A stretch of 60,586 nt of DNA from Oscillibacter valericigenes Sjm18-20 (GCA_000283575.1 AP012045.1:1-60586), one strand, 5' to 3'. Positions 33,790-43,207 are shown, counted from the first letter of the stretch. The notes: generated by a model from the sequence alone, not told the origin. Program-made: numbers and translations.

Positions 33790-33800
33790 CTCACGGTGAG
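33790..33800. promoter_or_regulatory. CTCAC-S-GTGAG operator, site 17
   Basis: CTCACGGTGAG 6 bp after the hydrolase stop codon. Confidence 0.85.
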
Positions 33801-33848
33801 GACGTAAGATTGCGGCTTTGAATTACGATTTAGAAAGGGGAAAGTATT

Positions 33849-34211
33849 ATGTACATTTTAACTCACAGAAAGGAGCAGGCGATTTTTAAAAAAGGTCAAA
33901 CGTATCAAGAAGTGCAACCTACTTATTTCGCTTTGGGCGAACCAGCAGGCAACTCAGCTTTTGCCCTTGATGAAAATGCAGTCCTTGTTTTTCGCCAACT
34001 TGAAAATGGCGAGAGCGTGTATTACGAGGATGCAGAAATGTATTACATTGCGGACATGGGCAGCAAAGACCATAGTGGTAAGCTGTGTATCTGCTTGTAT
34101 CAGCTTAAATCTCTTGCGGAAGCAAACGCTGCTATACGCAGTTATCAAAAAGGAATCGGGATGATACAAAAACTGAAAGAAAAGGAGAAAAAGAAAGAGA
34201 TGGGAGCGTAA
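33849..34211 (+). CDS. Hypothetical protein, 120 aa
   Basis: Soluble protein with a strand-rich middle and a Lys/Glu-rich C-terminal helix. GAAAGGGG precedes the ATG. It lies within the transfer operon between the hydrolase and the adhesin. Family unknown. Confidence 0.62.
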   Translation: MYILTHRKEQAIFKKGQTYQEVQPTYFALGEPAGNSAFALDENAVLVFRQLENGESVYYEDAEMYYIADMGSKDHSGKLCICLYQLKSLAEANAAIRSYQKGIGMIQKLKEKEKKKEMGA

Positions 34212-34216
34212 CTACT

Positions 34217-34267
34217 ATGGCTGTTTTATGTATAACGTCAACAATCACAGAAAGGGGATTAACATGA
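34217..34267 (+). CDS. Possible 16-codon coupling peptide
   Basis: ATG at 34217 reads MAVLCITSTITERGLT and its TGA overlaps the ATG of the adhesin at 34264. It spans the adhesin ribosome site. GAGCG lies upstream. It could couple or limit adhesin translation; no direct support. Confidence 0.25.
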   Translation: MAVLCITSTITERGLT

Positions 34268-37200
34268 TAATCAAAGAGCAAAAAGTGGTTTATCACTCGC
34301 AACAAATTGAAATTATAAAGATTTCAAGCACACACAAAATGCCCTTTAAACAGTGGATAAAAAGGACAAGTTTACTGTTTCTGGTGTTTTCCTTGTTTTC
34401 AACGTTTATTACTATCCCAGCCAAAGCGGACACAATTCAAGCTTACCAAGACTGTTCTATCATAATGAATTGCCGCTATGAGAATATTTCTCCCGGTGTA
34501 GGTAGTTGGATATCAGGTTCGGCCAGTTCTTCTACTTCCAAAAATGTGAGATTGAATAAAGAGGACTTCGACACGTTTAATGATGCGTTGGTAAAACAAT
34601 ACGCATTAGATAATTATAGTAACTACTATAATAATTACTATGGAACAAACAGTGTACATTTAGTCAGATCAAGAACAACTGTAAGCCACACTGCTATCAT
34701 GGATGGTGGCGCTCATCATTTTTATTACGTCTACCTATATTGGGCGGCTAATTACAATATTTCTTATGTTTACAATGGAAGTCATTCTGGTTCGTCAACT
34801 GCTCTAGGCGGTGAAACGGTTTCTGTGCGCTCTGCCCCGGTGGGGCAAGGATATACTTTTTCAGGCTGGACTACTTCTGATGCAAATGTATCAAACGGCA
34901 GATTTGTTGTTCCTGCAAACGACGTAGTATTTTATGGCACAGGTGCGCCGCGAAACGATACGCCTTACAGCGTGAAATTTTACCTTCAAAATGTTGATGG
35001 CACCTATACGGAGCAAACCAGCGATACCATTAGCGGTAAGGGTACTACGGATAAACGAATTTTTGATTCGCTTGATTCATCAACTGTTCTCTCGTTAGAG
35101 AATAAGTATCCACACGCTCATTTGACTGACGCATCGAAAGCTGATAAGACAACTATTAGCGGAAGTGGAACATCTGTCTTAAAACTGTACTACGATATTG
35201 AAACAGCTAACGTCAACTATGCTTATTCTGGCAACGTTCCGTCTAAAGCCCCTTCTGCACCTGCTTCATCTAAACAGAGGTGTGGAGCAACCGTGAATGT
35301 GGCTGACTCTCCGACACTTCCCGGCTATGACTTTAGCGGCTGGGAATCACAGGATACCGACCTTTCAACTGGCTCATTTACTGTGGCAGATAAGGATATA
35401 TCAATTACTGGTAATTGGATACCTCGCACTGACACACCTTACTCTGTGGAGTTTTACCAGCAGCCGATAACTGGCGATGATTACATTCAATCAGATGCAG
35501 ACACTTTAACGAAACAAGGCACGACTGATACAAAAATCACAAGCAACATAGATATGGATGGCCTTGACGATAAATACACGGGATTCCATTTGTCTTCTGA
35601 TTCTTTGAATGACCCGACTACAATTGACGGGGATGGTTCTGCGGTTATCAAGCTTCATTATGACCGCAATACTCCAAATATCATTTACAGCTACAACAAA
35701 ACCCCTCTCAATGCTCCTGACTTACCAGCAACTAAAACAGCACGGTATGAATCAACTGTCACCGTCGATACAGCCGCGCCCACGCTGCAAGGCTACGATT
35801 TCGGCGGGTGGACTTCTGACGATGTGGACTTGTCCGATGGTAAATCAAACTTTGCTATGCCGAATAACGATGTTCATATTGTCGGGAACTGGATTCCTTT
35901 GGAAGAACCGTACACCGTTGAATACTATTCGCAGAACCTAGAAAACCACGATTATACCTTGACTGATACCGAGAATTGCACAGGGTATACGGATTCTCAG
36001 GCTATTGCTCCTGCAAAAAGCTATGAGGGATTTTCTGAAACAGATGCTTCAAAGGAAGCAGAAGCCAACACCATAATCAACGGTGACGGCAGCACAGTCC
36101 TAAAATTATATTTTAACCGTAACAGCTACAATGTTGCTTATGCTTATTCTGGCGATACTGATTCAACGCCGCCAGAGTTGCCAGCACAATCTACTTACCG
36201 CTTTGGTGAGCCTGTGACGGTTTCTACGACCGCGCCAACGCTGCAAGGCTACGATTTCGGCGGCTGGTCTACGACCGATACAACGGTTACTGACGGGGCA
36301 TTTACAATGCCAGCTAAAGACGTAGAAATAACTGGCATATGGTATCCGCAAGATGGTATTCCGTTTGAGGTTCTATATTATCAGCAGAACCTAGAAAATG
36401 ACGAATACACTTTGATTGATACTGTCGATGGGAAAGGAATTACCGGAAAAACCATTCCCGGCATTCACCGCGACTATGAGGGCTTCAACGAAACAGATGC
36501 TTCCGTCAAAGCAGAAGAAACAAAAATAGCCAGTGACGGTAGCACGGTTGTTTCTCTATATTTCGACCGTGGCAGCTATAATGTTTCCTACGAGTATGGC
36601 GGCGGTAATGCTGTTCCGACAGATGCCCCGGCGCTCCCGGATGGACAAGCCTATAAATACGGGCAAACTGTCACAATACCTAGCACACCAACAACAGCGG
36701 AAAGTGGGAAGGTATTTTCTGGCTGGACGGTGAACGGTACCGCCGTATCGGGTTCTACATTCCTCATGCCGGGTAAGGATACCGTTGTCACCGGAGTATG
36801 GGTAGTGCCGCAGACGAACGGTGGCGATAACAGCGATAACGGCGGAAGCGGTGACAGAGAAGACGGCAGCGACAATGGTGATTCTGAAATTACGGCTGAA
36901 AAGAAGACTCTCCCGGTGGACTTCGTGAGTGACGGAAATACCGTGGACACAAAAACCGTGGAATCAGGAAGCACCGTTTCCGAACCGTCCGCCACGCCGA
37001 CGAAAACGGGCTATACCTTTGCCGGGTGGTATGCTGACAGTGATTACACTCGACTTTGGGACTTTGCTTCCGAAAAAATTACTGCCGCAACTATTCTCTA
37101 TGCAAAGTGGGAACCTGCAAACTGTACAGTAAGCTTTGACAGCAACGGCGGTAGTGCGGTAGCTGCTCAGACTGTGGCTTATGGCGGCTATGCAAAAGAG

Positions 37201-38376
37201 CCAGCAGCGCCGACAAAGACCGGATATACCTTTGTTGGGTGGTATGCCGATAGCGGTTTGAGTAAAGCATGGGGTTTCTCAACGGATACCGTAAACGCTG
37301 ATACTACGCTTTCCGCTAAGTGGTTGCCTAATCAGCTTACAGTAAGTTTTGACAGTAACGGCGGCAATGCGGTAGCTTCTCAGGCCGTAGCCTATGGAAG
37401 CTGCGCAAAAATGCCAGCATCCCCCGCAAAGGCCGGGTATACCTTTGCCGGGTGGTACGCTGACAGCAGCCTTAAAAAGCCGTGGAATTTCTCAAAGGAA
37501 ACTGTAAAAGCTAGTATTATACTGTATGCGGCGTGGGATTTGAAGCCTGTGACTTATACCGTCAGCTTCGATAGCAACGGCGGGAGTGAAGTAGCTACTC
37601 AAACTGTGGTTCGCGGTGGCTATGCAGAGAAGCCAACAGCCCCCACAAAGGACGGGTATACTTTCAATGGTTGGTATGCTGATAGCGAACTAACAAAGCT
37701 ATGGAATTTCTCGGCTAATACCGTGAGCGCTGATACTGCGCTTTATGCGGCGTGGGATTTAGCACCTGTTAGCTATAACACTGTTAGCTTCAATTCCAAC
37801 GGTGGAAGTGTGGTTGCTTCACAGACGGTTGCCTACGGTGGCCATGCGGCAGAGCCAGCAATTCCAACAAAAGCCGGGTATACTTTTGCCGGGTGGTATA
37901 CTGATAGTAACCTCACAGAGTCGTTGGATTTCTCTATGGACATTACCGCTGATACTGTCTTTTATGCAGCGTGGGACGCAAACGCGGCTGCTCCTGCACC
38001 GACAACAAGACCCGCTGCTACAGTAAGTCACCAAACTTTTGCGCTCAATATGACGCTTGTTAAAGAGTGCCTTGCTGCTTTACTTTTAATTTTGGCTTTG
38101 GTATTGTTTGTATTGAAAGTTAGGAAAAGCGCAAATGTGAAAATTTACGACAAAGGAGGCAAACACTTTCTTTGCAAAGGCGATGTCGATGGTGGCAAAA
38201 TCAGCCTTGATAATGCGTTAGCAGCAGTTAATGACCCGCCTATTCTAATTAAAATTAACAAATTTTATGCGCTGCATCATAGGGGCGAAATGATTTCAAT
38301 TTGTTTTAAGGGAGAAAAATTGTACGAAGATAAATTGTGCTTCAACAACAAATATTTCATAAAAGCCAAGGTATAA
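34264..38376 (+). CDS. Large repeat-containing surface adhesin
   Basis: 1370 residues. Signal peptide near 25-55 (LLFLVFSLFSTF...AKA). Residues about 170-840 alternate two repeat types: a Tyr/Thr-rich unit (PYSVEFYQQ...IKLHYDRN, MucBP-like) and a unit with GYDFGGW. Residues about 880-1238 hold five Listeria-Bacteroides-type repeats of about 70 residues (FDSNGG...GYTFAGWYADS). One membrane span at about 1266-1290 and a 75-residue cytoplasmic domain end it; there is no LPxTG. Likely cell-cell contact for mating. ATG at 34264 follows AAAGGGG. Confidence 0.85.
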   Translation: MIIKEQKVVYHSQQIEIIKISSTHKMPFKQWIKRTSLLFLVFSLFSTFITIPAKADTIQAYQDCSIIMNCRYENISPGVGSWISGSASSSTSKNVRLNKEDFDTFNDALVKQYALDNYSNYYNNYYGTNSVHLVRSRTTVSHTAIMDGGAHHFYYVYLYWAANYNISYVYNGSHSGSSTALGGETVSVRSAPVGQGYTFSGWTTSDANVSNGRFVVPANDVVFYGTGAPRNDTPYSVKFYLQNVDGTYTEQTSDTISGKGTTDKRIFDSLDSSTVLSLENKYPHAHLTDASKADKTTISGSGTSVLKLYYDIETANVNYAYSGNVPSKAPSAPASSKQRCGATVNVADSPTLPGYDFSGWESQDTDLSTGSFTVADKDISITGNWIPRTDTPYSVEFYQQPITGDDYIQSDADTLTKQGTTDTKITSNIDMDGLDDKYTGFHLSSDSLNDPTTIDGDGSAVIKLHYDRNTPNIIYSYNKTPLNAPDLPATKTARYESTVTVDTAAPTLQGYDFGGWTSDDVDLSDGKSNFAMPNNDVHIVGNWIPLEEPYTVEYYSQNLENHDYTLTDTENCTGYTDSQAIAPAKSYEGFSETDASKEAEANTIINGDGSTVLKLYFNRNSYNVAYAYSGDTDSTPPELPAQSTYRFGEPVTVSTTAPTLQGYDFGGWSTTDTTVTDGAFTMPAKDVEITGIWYPQDGIPFEVLYYQQNLENDEYTLIDTVDGKGITGKTIPGIHRDYEGFNETDASVKAEETKIASDGSTVVSLYFDRGSYNVSYEYGGGNAVPTDAPALPDGQAYKYGQTVTIPSTPTTAESGKVFSGWTVNGTAVSGSTFLMPGKDTVVTGVWVVPQTNGGDNSDNGGSGDREDGSDNGDSEITAEKKTLPVDFVSDGNTVDTKTVESGSTVSEPSATPTKTGYTFAGWYADSDYTRLWDFASEKITAATILYAKWEPANCTVSFDSNGGSAVAAQTVAYGGYAKEPAAPTKTGYTFVGWYADSGLSKAWGFSTDTVNADTTLSAKWLPNQLTVSFDSNGGNAVASQAVAYGSCAKMPASPAKAGYTFAGWYADSSLKKPWNFSKETVKASIILYAAWDLKPVTYTVSFDSNGGSEVATQTVVRGGYAEKPTAPTKDGYTFNGWYADSELTKLWNFSANTVSADTALYAAWDLAPVSYNTVSFNSNGGSVVASQTVAYGGHAAEPAIPTKAGYTFAGWYTDSNLTESLDFSMDITADTVFYAAWDANAAAPAPTTRPAATVSHQTFALNMTLVKECLAALLLILALVLFVLKVRKSANVKIYDKGGKHFLCKGDVDGGKISLDNALAAVNDPPILIKINKFYALHHRGEMISICFKGEKLYEDKLCFNNKYFIKAKV

Positions 38377-38381
38377 AAATC

Positions 38382-38392
38382 CTCACGGTGAG
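38382..38392. promoter_or_regulatory. CTCAC-S-GTGAG operator, site 18
   Basis: CTCACGGTGAG 5 bp after the adhesin stop codon. Confidence 0.85.
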
Positions 38393-38414
38393 GAATAATA
38401 AGAAAGGGAATATT

Positions 38415-39230
38415 ATGAAAATAAAAAAAGCTGTGTTGTCCCTCTGCCTTGCGGTAGTGTGTGTCGTTTCAATGGAGACAACCATTTTTGCAGCAGAAAC
38501 AACGGAACAATCGAAAAGCACAAACGTCAGTTCCACTTCCACTGATGTTCCGGCTAACGCAGACGCAAGCGAAGTCTACAATACTTATATGGAAACGGCA
38601 AAAGCGATGGAAAACAACAGCGATTTCGATACCGTTTTCGATTTCTATAAGAGCATGGAAACGGAATACGCTAAACGCTATGTAAAATACTGCAAGGGTA
38701 CAGAAGAAGAATGGAAGTCAAAGTCGCGGTTTGAACAGTTCTTGTGGTATGAACTTTATATCAACCCGATTATGTGTACACAACTTGAGAACGGGTATAA
38801 TACCTACTTTAAGTCGGTGGATGTTTACCACTCCAATGTGACAAATACTATGTATTCCATGTTAAGCCGTATCGACCAGACGCAAGCTGACGCATTCAGG
38901 ACTATCACGGATTGGCAGTATAATTATTTTACTCAAAATGGTGCAGTTTACAATTTTGTGACTGGGAAAACATCTCTTGATGAAAATAACGAATTGCAGA
39001 AAGTAACAGAGAGTGAGGATACATCCAGTGCAGACCCAACGCAGAGCGAAATTAACGACCTTGTGGAGCAGGAAAACGGCAACAAAGGCGTTTGGAGCAA
39101 TACGGTTATTGCTATCAAGAACAATGCGCTCACGATCTTTATTCTTATCGTTCTTGTTGGCGCACTGGTAACTGTAATCGTAAGACGGAAGCGCAAAGCT
39201 ATTGATGATACGGACAGCAAGCTAAAATAA
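38415..39230 (+). CDS. Secreted, membrane-anchored protein, 271 aa
   Basis: Signal peptide MKIKKAVLSLCLAVVCVVSM...FAAE, a helical extracellular domain rich in Tyr and Asn, a flexible Ser/Thr/Glu stretch, and a C-terminal span (about 237-258) followed by VRRKRK. The topology and position match the DUF4366/CD1107-type protein of related elements, though I cannot confirm the sequence family. AGAAAGGG precedes the ATG. Confidence 0.7.
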   Translation: MKIKKAVLSLCLAVVCVVSMETTIFAAETTEQSKSTNVSSTSTDVPANADASEVYNTYMETAKAMENNSDFDTVFDFYKSMETEYAKRYVKYCKGTEEEWKSKSRFEQFLWYELYINPIMCTQLENGYNTYFKSVDVYHSNVTNTMYSMLSRIDQTQADAFRTITDWQYNYFTQNGAVYNFVTGKTSLDENNELQKVTESEDTSSADPTQSEINDLVEQENGNKGVWSNTVIAIKNNALTIFILIVLVGALVTVIVRRKRKAIDDTDSKLK

Positions 39231-39247
39231 CCATTTTTCACCCATTA

Positions 39248-39346
39248 AAGCCCGCAGGAACCGCTTTGCTGTAGCGGCGAATGAAGTTACGGGTACTCCC
39301 AACACATCCCCTCACAGTGCCAGCTAAACGGGCTTGTGAGGGGATG
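39248..39346 (+). ncRNA. Candidate pseudoknotted RNA in the 39231-39418 gap
   Basis: Stem P1: AAGCCCG (39248-39254) with CGGGCTT (39329-39335). Inside P1 are hairpins CCGCT/AGCGG (39261-39277) and GTT-GGG/CCC-AAC (39286-39303). CATCCCCTCAC (39305-39315), also inside P1, pairs perfectly with GTGAGGGGATG (39336-39346), which directly follows P1. This makes a pseudoknot that could stack coaxially. No T tract follows. It sits 73 nt before the DUF4315-like gene, so a cis-acting leader or processed RNA is possible. Confidence 0.6.
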
Positions 39347-39418
39347 CAAGAGACAGGAGAAGACTTTTCCTTACCGCTCAACAAAATTCGACTATTTTCT
39401 TAACAAAGGAGCAGTTAA

Positions 39419-39727
39419 ATGAATAATCAGGATAAAATTGTAAAATATATTGAAGACGAAAAGGTTAAACTTGCGAAGCTTGAAGAAAAAAGAACTGACC
39501 TTGACCGTAAAATTAAAAAGGTCAACGCGAATATTAAGCGGTACACTTTAATGAAAGACGGCAATCAGATGAACACACTTTCTAACGCTCTTGATAGCAA
39601 GGGAATAAGTATTGAGGACATAATGACGGCTCTGACGAATGGAGATATGCTTTCCTTACAAGAGAAGATGGAAACGTGTGACGGTAAAAGCAATACTTGT
39701 ACTGCAAATGGCAAAGGGGAAATATAA
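39419..39727 (+). CDS. DUF4315-like coiled-coil protein, 102 aa
   Basis: Residues 5-45 form a charged coiled coil (VKLAKLEEKRTDLDRKIKKV), followed by a short helical part and a Cys-containing tail. Size, composition and position in the transfer operon before topB fit DUF4315. AAAGGAG precedes the ATG. Role unknown. Confidence 0.65.
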   Translation: MNNQDKIVKYIEDEKVKLAKLEEKRTDLDRKIKKVNANIKRYTLMKDGNQMNTLSNALDSKGISIEDIMTALTNGDMLSLQEKMETCDGKSNTCTANGKGEI

Positions 39728-39830
39728 CATCTACCCGGCACGACATTTTTACTTATTCTGTTTTGCCTTTCTACATTATGTCGAGTGAATTAGAGGACAA
39801 TTTATCCGAAAGTTAAAGGAGACGTTATGA

Positions 39831-40223
39831 ATGGCAAAAAAAGTAAATAAGAAAAAAATCAATGTGCCGGTAAATACAGATTTGTGGCTCACTGTAAAAC
39901 GCGATATAGAATTGAAAATTATATCTGGCGAATACAAAGCGGGAGACAAACTGCCTACTATCATTGAACTTTCGGAAATGTATTGCATTGGGAGAACAAC
40001 AACGCAAAAAGTGATGGAAAGCCTTTCAGATGATGGGACGATAGTTAAAAGAATGAGCGTTGGCTGCTTTGTAAAACCATATGTTCAGGCCCTACTCATT
40101 GACAAATATAAAAATCAATTATTTGCACTTCTTAAAGAAGTCGCAGAGTATTCACGCCGTTTGAATGTCGATGATGTGCAGCTTTTGGGTATGATGCAGA
40201 AAGCCTTAAACGATGTTAAATAA
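39831..40223 (+). CDS. GntR-family transcription regulator (YtrA-like)
   Basis: 130 residues. Winged helix-turn-helix with GntR hallmarks: LKIISGEYKAGDKLPTIIEL, RTTTQKVMESLSDDGTI; a short helical C-terminus as in YtrA-type dimers. AAAGGAG is 8 nt before ATG 39831. It could control the transfer operon or the TATGTACA promoters; target unknown. A terminator follows. The 39728-39830 gap shows no convincing promoter. Confidence 0.88.
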   Translation: MAKKVNKKKINVPVNTDLWLTVKRDIELKIISGEYKAGDKLPTIIELSEMYCIGRTTTQKVMESLSDDGTIVKRMSVGCFVKPYVQALLIDKYKNQLFALLKEVAEYSRRLNVDDVQLLGMMQKALNDVK

Positions 40224-40224
40224 C

Positions 40225-40257
40225 AAAAAGCTGCCCGTTAAAATCGGGCAGCTTTTA
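40225..40257 (+). terminator. Intrinsic terminator after the GntR gene
   Basis: AAAAGCTGCCCG pairs with CGGGCAGCTTTT around a 7-nt loop. Confidence 0.88.
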
Positions 40258-40261
40258 TATA

Positions 40262-40272
40262 TTCACGGTGAG
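40262..40272. promoter_or_regulatory. Variant operator (TTCACGGTGAG), site 19
   Basis: One mismatch from the core, with normal TA and GA flanks; 8 bp upstream of the next -35. Confidence 0.65.
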
Positions 40273-40280
40273 GACTACAC

Positions 40281-40309
40281 TTGACAACATAATGACATTT
40301 TGCTATAAT
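40281..40309 (+). promoter_or_regulatory. TATGTACA-family promoter 8 (diverged spacer)
   Basis: TTGACA-N17-TATAAT with TGC before the -10; the spacer reads AACATAATGACA, so TGTACA is lost. Regulation may differ. Confidence 0.85.
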
Positions 40310-40356
40310 GTAATAACATTAACTTGCCAAAACACAGACAAAAAAGGGTAATCGCT

Positions 40357-40722
40357 ATGGACAATATGGATTTGATAGAGAGTTTCAAAAGAAGTCAGAT
40401 TGCGTTGGAACGGCTGTCGTGGGAAACAATAAAAGCTGTGCGTAATGCTAACCAACGGCTTTACCCGATTTACTGGGGAAAAGTTGTCGATAATTGGAAA
40501 GGTAAACCATTAAAAATAAAATCAAAAGAGGAATTTGAAGAAAAGCTAAAAGAAGTATGCGATAGCTTATACGGTTGGGGATTGTATGAGCCTTGCCCTA
40601 AGTGTAATAAGGGCATAAAAATACCCGTATGGAATTTTACTCAATGGACTGCGTTTTGCGGGTGTTCCTGCTATCCTCAATGCGATTATTCAATGGATAG
40701 AGGCGGTGAACCTATTTTATAA
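40357..40722 (+). CDS. Zinc-ribbon-like protein, 121 aa
   Basis: Helical N-terminal 75 residues, then CPKCNKG...CGCSCYPQCDYS, a likely four-cysteine zinc ribbon similar to those in topoisomerase C-termini. ATG at 40357 follows AAAAAGGG. It is directly upstream of topB and may supply a DNA-binding ribbon in trans. Inference only. Confidence 0.62.
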   Translation: MDNMDLIESFKRSQIALERLSWETIKAVRNANQRLYPIYWGKVVDNWKGKPLKIKSKEEFEEKLKEVCDSLYGWGLYEPCPKCNKGIKIPVWNFTQWTAFCGCSCYPQCDYSMDRGGEPIL

Positions 40723-40770
40723 ATAGTTGCCGTAATACAAGCGAAATATAGGAAAGGAAGAACTCTAATT

Positions 40771-43059
40771 ATGGCATACAAATTATGTACGGCAGAAAAA
40801 CCGGGTATCGCTAAAGATATTGCCCGTGTAATCGGGGCAAATAAAAAGATGAACGGTTATTATGAGGGAAACGGCTACCTTGTGACATGGGCGGTGGGAC
40901 ATCTTGTAGGACTTGCAGAACCGGAAGAATACGGCTTTGTATCACAGAAAGATATGTTTGGGGACAGCAAAGATAAGGCGTATGATGAATTGCCGCTTAT
41001 CCCAGCTGACTTTAAGCTTATTGTTCTTGAACCAACGAAAGAGCAATTTAAAATTGTTAAAGAACTCATGCACCGGGACGATGTTGAGTACATCATTGAT
41101 TGCGGCGATATGGGCGCAGAGGGACATATTTTACAGTGGTTCATCCGAGAAAAAGCGGGGTGTAAAAAACCCGTCAAGCGTTTTTGCACTACTTCAATGA
41201 CAGATGAAGCAATAAAAGAAGCAATGAGCCATTTGCGGGACGCAAAAGAGTTTGAACCTATAATCCGGGGAGAGTTTTGCAAGAAAAAGGCTGACTGGAT
41301 TTTAGGTATGAGCCTTTCACGGGCTGAAAGTATAAAGTATCATGCCGGGGTAAATGTCGGACGTGTTCAGTCCCCGACGTTGGGATTTGTGGTGAAACGT
41401 TTTCTTGAAGTACAGAATTTTAAGATAACGAACTACTTTACACTTGATGCGCTTGTGGATGAAGCAAATACCCACACGGGATTTCATGTTTATTGGGAAA
41501 GAGACTCGGACGGTATTTTCCCACCGCAGACAAGAGATGGCGACGGACGGGTACTTGATAATGCCGCAATTTGCGGAAAGGCGGCTGAAATAAAAAGGGC
41601 GGGTCAAGGGACTGTTGCGGATATTACGGTTGCGAAGAAAGCCACAGATAGGCCGCAGCTATATGATATTACCGAACTTCAAAGGGACGCAAACCGCAAG
41701 TACGGCTATACGGCAGCTGTGACACTGGCAACGGCGCAAGCGCTGTACGAGACACAGAAAGTATTGAGTTATCCACGCACTGACAGCCGTTATATTACCA
41801 CAGACCTTGTGCCTTATATGGAAGCGCGTATTAAGGCAATTGGTACAATCCCGGTATATAAGGTAGCAGCAGAAAAGGCGGTTTCTGCCGGGCTGAATAT
41901 CGACAAAAAAATTGTTGATAATGCAAAGGTGACAGACCACCACGCGCTGATTCCCACAGACAAAATCAACGGTTTTAATCCGTCAAAAATGCAACCGACC
42001 AAAGAGGAACAGAACAAGGGCGTTACGGCTGAAACAATGCAAAATGTTCTCAACCTTGTTCTTTGTCGTATGTTTGTATCTTTTTCTCCGGCATATAAGT
42101 ACGAGCAGACAAACATTACTGTTTCTTTCCAAAATGGAATGAAATTCACGGCAAGCGGAAGAAAACCTGTTTCTCAAGGTTGGAAAGCGGTTCAGTTGGC
42201 ACTGAGCGGCAAGGAAGAAACTGACGATGAAGATACTCACGGTGAGGACGAACAGCTTTTCCCGGCATTACAGAAAGGGCAAACGGTCAATGTCTTTGAC
42301 TGCAAGAGCGTTGCTAAAAAAACCAGCCCCCCAAAGCTGCACACAGAAGCAACATTGCTTACGGCTATGGAAAATGCCGGACAGCAAATTGAAAACGGGG
42401 CTATTTTGAAAGGAAAGGGTATCGGAACACAGGCAACACGCGCTGAAATAATAAAGAAGCTATTCGACACAGGCGTTGTAGAAACTGTGAAAAAGGGCAA
42501 AACAAACTATATCCAACCTACGGCAAAGGGGAATACAGTTATCAGAATTTTACCGCCCGATGTTTATAGCCCTAAAATTACCGCAGACTGGGAAACGAAG
42601 ATTGCCCTCATCGCCGAGGGGAAAGAGACGGAAGACAATTTTATGCGGGAATTTTCCGCGTATATCAAATCAAAAACGGAACAGGTTAAAACAACGGAAA
42701 CGGGGCTGACGTTTAAGACGGAACGAGAGGTTTTCGGCAATTGCCCGTGGTGCGGCGCTCCTGTCTACCGATTTCAGGAGAAAAACGACAAGGGAAAAAT
42801 AACAGAAACACGTTATTATTGCTCTGACAAATGCGGCTGGGATTTGAAATGTCACGATATGACTTTTATGACACGCATGGGTAGGGGCATAACGGATGTG
42901 GAAGCAAGAAAACTCATAGCAAAAAAGTTTATTGTGCTGGATTGTAAATTAAAAAAAGGAGGTGGTAAATACAGAGGTGAGTTCACTTTTTACGAGAGGG
43001 TAAGCAACGAAAAAAAGTATTGCAACGTTAGCTGCGAACCCGTCAAAAAGAAAGCATGA
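40771..43059 (+). CDS. topB: DNA topoisomerase III
   Basis: 762-residue type IA topoisomerase. TOPRIM domain at the N-terminus (TAEKPGIAKDIARV; DCGDMGAEG), LSRAESIKYHAG...GRVQSPTLG, active-site Tyr334 in SYPRTDSR, and a C-terminal zinc-ribbon remnant (CPWCGAPV...CSDKCGW). It would resolve replication or transfer intermediates. GAAAGGAAG precedes the ATG. Plasmid topB genes are usual in this class of element. An operator is embedded in frame. Confidence 0.95.
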   Translation: MAYKLCTAEKPGIAKDIARVIGANKKMNGYYEGNGYLVTWAVGHLVGLAEPEEYGFVSQKDMFGDSKDKAYDELPLIPADFKLIVLEPTKEQFKIVKELMHRDDVEYIIDCGDMGAEGHILQWFIREKAGCKKPVKRFCTTSMTDEAIKEAMSHLRDAKEFEPIIRGEFCKKKADWILGMSLSRAESIKYHAGVNVGRVQSPTLGFVVKRFLEVQNFKITNYFTLDALVDEANTHTGFHVYWERDSDGIFPPQTRDGDGRVLDNAAICGKAAEIKRAGQGTVADITVAKKATDRPQLYDITELQRDANRKYGYTAAVTLATAQALYETQKVLSYPRTDSRYITTDLVPYMEARIKAIGTIPVYKVAAEKAVSAGLNIDKKIVDNAKVTDHHALIPTDKINGFNPSKMQPTKEEQNKGVTAETMQNVLNLVLCRMFVSFSPAYKYEQTNITVSFQNGMKFTASGRKPVSQGWKAVQLALSGKEETDDEDTHGEDEQLFPALQKGQTVNVFDCKSVAKKTSPPKLHTEATLLTAMENAGQQIENGAILKGKGIGTQATRAEIIKKLFDTGVVETVKKGKTNYIQPTAKGNTVIRILPPDVYSPKITADWETKIALIAEGKETEDNFMREFSAYIKSKTEQVKTTETGLTFKTEREVFGNCPWCGAPVYRFQEKNDKGKITETRYYCSDKCGWDLKCHDMTFMTRMGRGITDVEARKLIAKKFIVLDCKLKKGGGKYRGEFTFYERVSNEKKYCNVSCEPVKKKA
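42236..42246. promoter_or_regulatory. CTCAC-S-GTGAG operator, site 20
   Basis: CTCACGGTGAG inside topB, read as Thr-His-Gly-Glu. Confidence 0.82.
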
Positions 43060-43065
43060 TTACAC

Positions 43066-43094
43066 TTGACAACATAGTGCAATTGTGCTACAAT
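43066..43094 (+). promoter_or_regulatory. TATGTACA-family promoter 9, antitoxin RNA promoter
   Basis: TTGACA-N17-TACAAT; the spacer has lost TGTACA (AACATAGTGCAA). It reads the repeat RNA and, past a terminator, the toxin. Confidence 0.85.
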
Positions 43095-43100
43095 TTAAGA

Positions 43101-43207
43101 ATCAAATGGTTGCCGCAATCACCGACAGGCGGCTAGTATAAATCGTCGGTCACGAAATGGTTGCCGCAACGCCAGCAGGCGGCTTAATAAAGCAGTTGGA
43201 TTCAAAT
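43101..43207 (+). ncRNA. Type III antitoxin RNA (tandem pseudoknot repeats)
   Basis: About two copies of a 51-nt repeat, each starting AAATGGTTGCCGCAA (43104 and 43155) and containing AGGCGGCT. In the first, GCCGC (43112-43116) pairs with GCGGC (43129-43133), while ACCGAC (43121-43126) pairs with GTCGGT (43145-43150), giving an H-type pseudoknot. The promoter, tandem repeats, terminator and toxin order is that of ToxIN/AbiQ loci, where the toxin cuts and is bound by the repeat RNA. The second repeat is less perfect. Confidence 0.75.

Noticed and set aside
37990..38130. Sortase LPxTG anchor at the adhesin C-terminus
   Set aside because: No LPxTG-like motif before the span and a 75-residue domain follows it.
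43104..43207. Direct repeats that could suggest a short CRISPR array
   Set aside because: Only two repeats, no spacers or cas genes; pseudoknot folding, promoter, terminator and toxin point to a type III antitoxin.
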